The position numbers and the translations under genes were made by a program. A DNA stretch of 64,000 bases, taken from the NCBI RefSeq assembly GCF_033807715.1, contig NC_084599.1, positions 11,365,625-11,429,624 of the forward strand, read 5' to 3'. This DNA comes from Cololabis saira (lineage: Eukaryota > Chordata > Actinopteri > Beloniformes > Belonidae). The notes below the pieces were generated by a model that was not told where the DNA came from, made no database searches, and saw only the letters and a list, made by a program, of their open reading frames with translations. Within the stretch, counting starts at the first letter, position 1. Each line of letters begins with the position of its first letter. Positions 49,901-64,000 of this stretch are shown here, one piece after another.

Positions 49901-52900
49901 ATGTTTGGTTTCCCTGGTCAGCTGCTTAGTATACCACAGCTTCCAGCCTGGCTAGACAGACAGACCCCTCTCTGTTGTTTTTCTGTTGTTGTGCAGAAGA
50001 CTAGGGGCAGTAAAGGGGCTTCTACTGTTCTCTTCTGGGACATTTATTATGGAGAGGCCAACACAACCTGATCAAATTAGAGTAGGAGAGTGAGGCCTGG
50101 GATGTTTTTCAGAGAGCAACTAAAACTTGACTTATATTTTCACACATTTGGAAGCAAATGTTCATGGAGGGTTTGTAAATGTAGCGTAAATAAATGAATA
50201 AAGAGTAGTTGAAAGCAGAAGCATTTTATGAACATTTATCGTTAAACTTATAATGAAACAAAAAGTATTTATTGATCAAATTGGTATTAAACACTGTAGT
50301 AGAGCCCCTTGTGACCAAGGAGAGGGGTCAACTGATCAGGAATGGGATATGTGACCAATGTGACACGGTCCGCATGTTGAATTAGTAAGTTGGTTTGCAT
50401 TGAAACAAAGAGAAGATGGTGGGCTGGATTAAAGGATGACGAGACATAGGAAGACGGGTGGGTCTGCACAGCTTTGCCTCCTCAGCAGTGGAAAGGGGAA
50501 GTGGGTGATGTGGTGGATACTGTGCAGTGCAGAGTCTGAGACAGAGATGGAGCAATGATGAGATGAGAGCGACAGATGAGAGGAAAAGGAGGGGTAGAGG
50601 TGGGGGGTCAGACAGTTGGGACAGAGAAATCGAGCAAGCAGAGAGCTGGTCATCTGATAACAGAGCGGGTTCTGTTACACGCCTGCCTTAGACTCACAGG
50701 AAGTCCTCTTTCCCTGTTGGACTGCGCATGCACGGAGTGGTGCAGCCAGGTCACATTGGGCCTGCAGACTGACCAACTGGCCAGCTAAAGTTTTGCTGGC
50801 TGACACTGTGTTGGGGTGTAGTAGATCTAAGGCCATGTGTTTTTTTATGCGACCTGATTGGCAACATGTGGTGACAGACTCAAAAAAATTCTCAAAAAGC
50901 CACAAAAATGTGGCATGAAAGAAAAGAGCTTTGTAGTTTATAGTTCTGTAGTTATATCTTTAGATTTAAAATTGATTAAATTAGCAAAATCATGTGATGT
51001 CATTGTGTTTAGATGGAGTGAGAACACCTGCATAATGGTAAACAAAATAATGCATGACATATAACTTAATTAAAAGTGAGACTACTACTTTAGTTGTTTT
51101 CATTTAACCGGTGTAGTTCTAATGGGTTTTCTTTGCCTGCCTTATATATGTGGAAGAGCAAATGTGAATGTAAATGCAACATAACAACTACAACTCATCC
51201 TGAAAACAAACAAGAAAAGACTCTAAAATTGATTCATTGTGTCTCTGCTATCGTGTCAGCAATATTTTTTTGTTGCCAAAGGAGTGATTTACATATTTTT
51301 GTACTGAAGTGAATTACAGTGTTGTTGATGTTTATGTCTACATTTATTTTTTGTTTGCATACTTGCTATAGAATGTGACTTTAAAAAATCTATATGAAAT
51401 CTCAATGTGTGAGAGCTTTAATGAGTAGTAGTAGCAGTTGTTAAGCTGCACAGGGCTTTGTGTAATAACATCATAAACTCCGCTGCCAACCTCCTCTCAT
51501 TAAACTTTGCCCGGCTTGAGGGTGGTTACCTTTCCTCTTATTGCAGGAGGTTACACCAGGTACCTGAATAAGATATCTTGAGTTTATCATTGACATCTGA
51601 GCCGGATTCCTAAGCACCATGTGCTGAAGAGTTATGAGTGAGTTTGTAAGTTTAACGCCCTGTCTCGCCCCCTACCTTTTCACTGGCTTTGTGTTTGGGC
51701 ATAGCTTCCTGGTTAGCTTCTGGTGAAAGCTTCTAAGCTTAGACCAGCCCTTGCAAGTTTAGTTTTATCAGTTATTTGCCCTCTTCCTGCTTCACTCCCA
51801 ATATGGCCAATCAGGTTTCCTTCCACTACAGGCAGCAATGAGTCACTGAGCTGTGGCACTCAAAATCCAGTTTTCCTGCGCTACCCCCTCCCCATTGTAC
51901 TTATCTTGAAATATTCCCTCGGTTCAACCTTGAACCTTGTTGACCTGAATGAGGTGACTGTCTTGCAATCAGTTTTGAGGCTGTTGCTATGGAGGCTAAA
52001 ACAGTGGAGTTATTTTCTGAGATGAAAACAAACAAAGAATATTATGGAAGCAAAATTCGATCGGACGGCCATTATTACATTTTTTTTTTCTAGTTTTCAG
52101 TTCTGGTGTTGCTAATATGTTTCTGTGGCAAATATGGGATGTTATATACATTATTCAAATGGCAATTGAAGAAACTGAATTAGAATAAAGTAAATATTGT
52201 CTCTTGTAAATTCAATAAATTAATAACCTTTCAAGATATGTTTAATGTAAAATTAACAAATTCACAACTAACTTTTGCAATAATGTTAATAGTTTAGAGG
52301 TTCAATGTTTCAGTTATGTTTGCTCTTTTAGTTCTCTCAAACTTAAATCGGTACAGTTCATTAATAAACGTTTACATGCTCTTTGATTTAAAATTCTGTC
52401 AATTTTAACATTTTAGTTACATTTTAGTTGTTCTTGAAATGTCACAATATTTTGTATACGTCTTTGTATGAAAAGCATCTGAGGTTGCACGGGGTTAACA
52501 GCTCATTCCTTTGTATTTAGGAATGAGTGGTATGTGTCAGCCAAAAACAGAGGTACTTTGGGAGTCAAAATTCTGCAGACCTTTCTAAGTCGATACATGT
52601 AAGGTGAAATTAAAAAAAAATAACTAAACTCTTAAAAAAAAACCTCCCACCTTACATAGTATATTGTCTGTGCACGCACATTAGGCACAACTGTCACGGC
52701 ATTAATGCTGACAAAATGACAAAGCGACTATCGACTGACATAACGGCGAAAGCAATAACTACTTTTACTGGAGGCTGTGCAGACATGTTGGAAGGGGGCA
52801 GAGAGACGTTACGGATGAGATGAAGGTGGAGATGGGATTGGTTGGTTCTATGAAGCAGTTGTTTGACTTGCAAAGCAGGCCTGGGCGCTCATGGACTGAG

Positions 52901-55557
52901 CACTGAGAAAGGGCCCTTCCCTGAAAGTGGAACGCCACGGATACGGACAGCTGCGGTACAGCTTTGTGCTGGGCTGCAGGCCTTGTCACCCACAGGCATG
53001 AATTAGTGATAAGGAATGTTTTAAGCCATGAGGAGGTGTCAGGATCAGGTTTGTTGCACTGTTTCCTTTTTCTTAGCGTTCCTTGCAGGTCTATTCTGGG
53101 ACAGGTGGCTCCTGCATGCTGAGTAGGCCCTCCATACTTGTTTGGTGCTAAATCAACTATGGGCATGTGTGTATGTGGGTTTTTATCTCCTCTCAGCTCA
53201 GCGTCTTTACCCCACAAAGCCGTGACCCTGGGGTCAGTGTATGCATGGGGAATAGCGTGCTACGCAAACCTGCAGTAAAGCCTGCTCCAGTGCAGGTGCA
53301 ATACAGCTCTGTGTTAAAGAAAAGCAGGTTGGCTTGGGTATAGATGGGCTCACGGAGATCTATTTCCACCTGTGAAGGGCACAACCATCGTGGCTGCCCT
53401 TTCTCCTGATCTTTCTTTTCAACTCATTCTCCTCTGCACGTTTGTCCTCATGTACCTTAACATATTCAGATGAGGCATTGGGTAATAACATTTGCTTTTG
53501 CCATGCCTGAATGTTTCAGCTGAGCTTCGTAGAAGTCACAGGCAGCATTTGTAGAGGCTTTGTAGAATGCTGCCTGTCAAAACTGAGTTAAGATAGAGTT
53601 ATGGTTAGGAGTGAGAACCCGTGGAGCTATTAGACATTTGACTGTTAATGTGACAAAATAGAGCTGTGCAAATATGTGCAAGCTGTGGTATTTAAACTTA
53701 AGGTTTCTATCTGAATCTTATCTTCATCATAATATTTACCTAAATAAAAACAATCATTGGCCTATTTAGAGAAGGAAGAGCAGCTGAAACATACTTGCTC
53801 CATGGTGAGGTAAACCTAACTCTGACCTGTGGGCAAATGTGACAGGTTGCCATAGTGCAGGTACGGAGACAGACTGGCATTCCTCTGCAGTGGGAAGAAT
53901 GAATCATAGCAGGGGGGGAAAAGGAAGAACTAAACAGTGGTGAACATGTATGACAGTGAAGAAGCAGCCAGGTGAGCCAGGTTTGGAAGGACACTCTAGC
54001 ATACCAGGTGGATTGATTGGAAACAATGTCATTTGAAACAAGACATTTAATGCATCCCTAGCCTGCTATCCTCTGTCCCCAGCCTTTGCCCCCTGCTGGT
54101 CTGCCTGGCAGATGGAGGGAATATTGTGAGTGTGGGTGTGCATGCATGTTTGCTATGTGTGTTTTATGTGTTATTGATTGACTGTGATGTTACTGTATTT
54201 GTGTGTGTGTGTGCGTGTCGATACAGGAATCGAGGATGGCTTGTCCTGCCAAAACCCCTCCTCCCACTGTGTAGGCTTCAGTCGATCATTTTAAATCCCC
54301 CCCACAGCCAGCACTACACATACCCGCGCACACAACCACACACTCGTGAGCAAGGGGACAGGCCTTTTCTGCAACTTGGCACACAGTTTAGGGTGGGGTA
54401 ACCAGCTCAGACCGGATTGACAACCTCCCTTTTTAATACTGTTCCCTTGCAGCTTGTTGCGTGTCCTCTTCCTTCTCCTGTGAAGTTTTTCCACAGGGTC
54501 TGCTCTGGCAGCCCTCTCCACCCCCTCCTATCCCCTCTTGTTCCTCCACCTCCCTTGCTTTCCTCCCTGGCTCTCCAGCGTCAGTGAGAGCATAGGCTCC
54601 ACGGCCAGGCTCCCAGTTGCACTCTGATCCCCACAGCCCTCTGCTTATCTGTCCTTCACGACCTCTTACTTGATTTCAAGTGCACGTACACACCCGTAGA
54701 TGTATTCTAACAGGTATCCAGCCACATGGACACACAAATATAGTGCATAAATGTCTTCGGTCCGTGAACCATCCGTTCGTTGTATTTGTGTAGCCAAAAG
54801 CCTGGCAAAATGCCAAAATACATGGTGTGAGTTATTTATTCAGTGCCATCAGAAACAAATTTCTTGCTTTGCCGTCTTTCTGTTTTGCAATCAGTCTGTA
54901 ACTGCACCTGCTATATCAGTACATCTGTATTAAAAAAATAAAATCCTAAGCACTGTGGTTTCACCACATGGCTTCTTTTTCTCAAGGCACTGGAGTCCAG
55001 CTGTAATGAGTGAAATGTAAAATATTCACACTGAAGTTCAGTTGCAGGTCAGGAACACGTAAAGCACAAAATTACACTTTTGATTTAATATCTATGGTTT
55101 GGGCATTACCAAGAAGTAGATAAATTATTATTTTATTGACAGACTAAAAAAGAAGAAGAAGAGTTTATATAAGTTTTAGCTAGATGATCATCTAGCTAGA
55201 AGTTAAAGCTTGTCACAAACGAATATGGGATGAAATGTGTTTTTAAACTGTCAAAGCAGGAGTCAGACTAGTCACCGGTTTAACCACCTACATTAGACAT
55301 AGGCTTAACATTAGGCATAACATTTAATAGTTGCGTCAGTTCACCATGCCTTTTTCTCAATCTCTTTTGTAAAATGTTGCAATGACCTGAAGTATATTGT
55401 CAAATCACTCTTATATCTGAGAGCATTGCTAATTGTTATGCAATTGGGCCTGGGAGTAGCTTCTTTTTAATATATTTTTCTGTACCCACAAATAAAAAAA
55501 AATCAAATGAATTAATGTCTTCTTTGTTTTTTTTTCTGTATAACTCATCTCCCTCAG
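46966..55557 (+). other. Probable zbtb7a intron 1
   Basis: 8.6 kb with no second gene. Purine-rich blocks occur at 47270-47350 and 47990-48050. An inverted pair CTCATTCCT/AGGAATGAG lies at 52502-52527. The block at about 51420-51610 is non-repetitive and includes AAGATATCTT, a GATA-type site. ORFs such as 52765-53217 show no domain. Confidence 0.4.
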
Positions 55558-55635
55558 ATAGGCAGACAGACAGACGGCAGGACGGATACACGGGAGGGGG
55601 CTGTGCTAGGTGGCTCGGCGGCAGGCTGGTGGAAG

Positions 55636-60306
<4,671 letters not shown>

Positions 60307-62277
60307 GACTACAGGTGCAGCAAGGACACTGCTGGACACCACATTCACTCTGCACCGCCTGTGAGACAGGCCAACGATCAGAGAAAAAGCAAAGGCAATT
60401 AAAAAAAAAAAAAAACAATAAAAAAAACAGACGAAACAACTAACTATTCCTCTATAAACCAAATCAGGGTGTCACAAAAATCTAATCTTTATATGTCTTT
60501 CTCCTTTTACTTTAGGAAATGGATAGACTCGCAAGCACTTGAGTTGGTTTATTTGTTAAAGAGCAAAGAACGCTTCAAATCATGCACCCCATGATGTCCA
60601 CTTTCTGGACCATTTCTTTCTTTGTAATATTAGAGGTTTTATACATTGGCATATGTGCTTAGGCAAATGTATGATAGATACAAAGAAACTATTAGCAACT
60701 ATGCAGTTGATTTAGTTTTCTTTTTTACAGTTTTGTCCTCACAGCCTTCAAGCTCAAAGAAGGGTGATTGTCTTGCACCCTCTGGCTGATGTACGGGTGA
60801 GGCGAGGACAAATCCTCCTAGTGAAAAAAAATCTTTTTCTATTCTTTTGCAGATCTGAAATGTACAGTTACCATAGAAACAAAATTGCCACATGATATAT
60901 GCAAGGAAAAACTCACCACGGTTTTGATGCAACAGCTTTTTTTTCCTCTCTAAATGTTCCAGAAAGAATCAGACAAGGGTTTGATTGAAGTGTTACTTAC
61001 TCTAAAAAAAAAAATGCATCTTCTGAATCTATATTTTGTCTCATTGAAATACAAATTAATACTGAGTCAAATCCACTTTAATGGGGGCTCGCTTATTGCA
61101 GGACTAGGGAATACGAGAGGTGACGCATTTGTGTTTTTGAAGCACTACCATTGTCAATGTATCTGCTGGCTTTACTACATTGCCTCTTGTCCCTCACAAA
61201 CCTGCAAAGTCAGCATTTTTGTTTTTTCAATTTTGATTTGTCTTAATTTTTGTTCCTTTTTGTTGACTGCTTTGGGTACTTGACACTTTATAATTGTGTG
61301 TGTGTATATATAGCAGGTGGTGATATGACATTGGCTCCCTCTCGCAGAGGTATACTTACCAGTCATGTTTTTCCTCTTACGATTGATGTCATACTTCTCA
61401 CAGAGTGATGCTTGTGGGTGAACGAAACAAACTGTGTGAATGTTCAATGGGGAAAAAAAAAGAAGAAGAAAAAACATTTAGTCACATATTTGTTTAAAAC
61501 GTAACACTTGACATGTACAGTTCCTGCCCAAAGGATTAGGGGGTCGAATGAATGAATGTGCTTAACCTTGTGGAATCCATCCTTGTTAAACAAGGCATGG
61601 GTATCATTTAACCAACCGCAGGTTAAAGGACTGGCAGGGAGTGAGAGTGACAAAGAGTACGAAGAAGACATAGATGAGCACCTTTTTTTTTTTTTTTTTT
61701 TTTTCTTTGTTTGCACAGCTTTACTAAAGATATCCAACAGAGCAAGAGGGGAGTATAATATTTAAAGGAAGTGGGTTCTTGTTGGGTAAGGAGTGAGAGG
61801 AGCTTTATGTATCATGCTTATTCCAATCTTTTTTGCCCTTGGGACCACACAACCATAAGGCAACCTGTATGATGAAGAGAGCAATAAATACCTGTCCAAG
61901 TTGGGAGGCCAAATTGGAGCGAAGCTGCAGCTGGTTGGTGGGGGAGGGGGAATAAGAGGAGGGGAGGGGGCTCTCACAATGTCTGTTGCATTCCAAAAAA
62001 TAATCTCCCCCGGCTCAGCCACGTTTCCAGGCAGGAGGGGATCAAATCAGGCCTTTTCCCTCCCTCTCTCTGCCTCTACAGTCCTCTAATGCCCCCAAAC
62101 CAGCCTGGAGGAGATATTATTATATTAGAGCCTGGTGTTACTATGGGGAGGACGCCTGGTTCTCGCAGTTTACTGTGGGAGTATGTTTACATGTACATGT
62201 GTTTTGCGTGCGTGCATGTGTGTGTACGTGTGGGTTTGGGTGTGGGTGTGCGTGCGTGCGTGCGTGCTTGCGTGTGT

Positions 62278-62311
<34 letters not shown>

Positions 62312-62408
62312 CAGCCAGGGTCCCTCTGGCCACATCATCAGCGTGTGAGTCAGGCACAGCCTGTTCAAACATGCACCCTGAGCTGCCAGCTCCAATGCAC
62401 TTTCCCTG

Positions 62409-62441
<33 letters not shown>

Positions 62442-64000
62442 GATGTCCAGGTATCCTCTGGTGAGGGGAAAAAATGCCAGAACTTGCATATCGCTCTGAA
62501 TATTGTCAGAGATTCCATCATTTTGGATTTGTTAGTCTTAAAAGGTCCAAGTTGTGTTATTCCAAATCCAGTGTCCTTTTCATAGTAGCAGATTGTTAGA
62601 TTCACAACAATATCTGTGATCCCCCTCCTCATCCACTCTGTCATTTCTGTGGTAGTGCTGTAGTTCAACTATCAGTTCTTTTGCACCTTAGTTAGAAAGA
62701 AGCAGGTTATGAAAGCACTTTGTTAATGGGGAGGGCAATTTTGTCAACAAAACGGGTACTTTGAAACAAACGAGTTGCAAATGAGATGGGTCCGTGGTGG
62801 TGAAGTTTAGTTCCTTGTTCATTGTTTAATCAAAGCAGTAATATTTAAGTTTAGATCTCCACGACAAAAGCATGGCGTGGATTTTGAGACTTAAAAGACT
62901 AATCTATGTGACTGAATGCACTTGAAGTTCACTGTTAGTGACTGTCTTTGTGTCTTAATGTAAGGAGAGGTGGCAGAAGGAGGAAATAAGATCCAGAAAA
63001 AAGGGCACTTAGTTTGCATGTGTGTATATGTATGCATGCATTTTTCCCCCCTTGGTGTGCATGTACTGCTGGCTGGCAGGCTGGAGGCTCTCAGGACAAC
63101 CCTAGATAAACAAACTTTGTGTCTACCCCATCTGTTCGCCAGCTACTCATAACTACATGTGTTCTCAAAGGAACCAGAGTGACTATAGGTCCACAGTGCC
63201 ACTAAAGTAAGAAGAAACACCATCATGCAAAACAGCACACTGGACAGTCGGTTATTTACTTCACAGCACGTTTGCAGAGCTCTTTGTTTAGCCTTGTTGG
63301 TTACTGTCAGGAGTTGGCTAGGTCTTCAGTTTTAGCTTCTATTTTTACTTTTTTTGTTTGAATACAGACAACGGTTGCACAGTTTGCCTCCCACTGCAGA
63401 CCAGTGTAAGATGGATAGTCTAATGTCTACTTGGTTTGTGATCTTTATTTGTAGTGGTACGTGGTATGGACGGCCTAAACCCAGTTTGTCTTGACATGAC
63501 AGAATTTTTACAGTCTTAAATGGACCTTAATATTTCCCCAAATTTTATTATGTTGATTAACCAAAGCTTTGTATCCGTCTTAATCCAGAGAAAACTAGAT
63601 ATTTTCAGAATCCAGCTATGATTTATCCACTTTGGGCCTCCCTGTCTGTCCTACACAGATGCCCTCTTCTTGAATACATATGCAGAAATGTGTGTGGAAT
63701 CATACAGATTATTTACTTGAGTTTGCTTCCTCTCACTCTTTGTGGACAATAGAATAAGAGGTGGCTTTTTATGTCTGTCTACACTTGTTTTCTTAAAATA
63801 ATGTGCTACAGCTGTTTTATTTTCCTTTTTCTAAGAGTTTTACATGGCTGTATGTCTGTTAGCGTGTGTGTTGGGGCGGGGTGGTTGGGGGTCATGTTTT
63901 TGGGATGCTGTGCCAGGAGGGTGGGGTAAAAGGGTGCTTGGGTGGGGTTATGGATAAAAGCCTGATAGCACTGGAAATGGTGCTTTAGCTGAGAGAGCAA
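60307..64000 (+). other. zbtb7a 3' UTR and downstream DNA
   Basis: AATAAA at 60417-60422 lies in an A-rich run and is a weak poly(A) candidate; the UTR may be longer. A (TG)n-rich tract spans about 62200-62311 and a (CA)n tract 62417-62440. Short frames show no domains. No further gene was recognised up to the window end. Confidence 0.45.

Noticed and set aside
55603..55635. Upstream start for zbtb7a
   Set aside because: The codon at 55603 is GTG; the first ATG in this frame after the splice acceptor is at 55636.

Overview
This is a vertebrate nuclear window, almost certainly from a teleost fish. Genes are split by GT-AG introns and the AT-rich intergenic DNA is full of long (TA)n, (TG)n and (GATA)n microsatellites. 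There are fish-type hAT MITEs, an RTE-type LINE, a CR1/L2-like LINE remnant and other high-copy interspersed repeats. Nothing prokaryotic (operons, CRISPR, IS elements) was seen. All gene models were assembled by hand from splice signals and reading frame, with no database search.

Layout. (1) 1-2520: non-coding DNA with two AT-rich blocks that may be enhancers. (2) 2990-4588, minus strand: a two-exon forkhead gene, called foxq2, with an N-terminal EH1-like repressor motif. (3) 5700-9180: repeats, namely a LINE remnant on the minus strand, a hAT-like element nested in it, and large microsatellites. (4) 9332-21538, plus strand: pias4, a SUMO E3 ligase of 11 coding exons and 507 aa. Its introns hold several MITEs, a THAP-domain pseudogene and a 212-bp (TG)n tract beside a splice acceptor. 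(5) 24-27.4 kb: intergenic, with an RTE LINE fragment, a CTCF-like site and a palindromic MITE. (6) 28144-40101, plus strand: map2k2 (MEK2), 11 coding exons and 398 aa. (7) 41.8-46.7 kb: intergenic, with two more MITEs and a fish repeat. (8) 55636-60306, plus strand: zbtb7a, three coding exons and 600 aa, with a likely non-coding first exon near 46.7-46.97 kb. (9) 60.3-64 kb: 3' UTR and downstream DNA.

The genes are not an operon. They form a syntenic block: from general knowledge, PIAS4, ZBTB7A and MAP2K2 are close neighbours on human 19p13.3. Here the order is pias4-map2k2-zbtb7a, all on one strand, with foxq2 divergent at the left edge. Their products act separately: retinal/neural transcription (foxq2), SUMOylation (pias4), the ERK cascade (map2k2) and a BTB-zinc-finger repressor (zbtb7a).

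I found no clearly new biological system. The best leads are UG-repeat splice acceptors in pias4, a THAP pseudogene with preserved splice sites, a family of three palindromic MITEs near the gene starts and ends, and nested transposon insertions whose order can be read.
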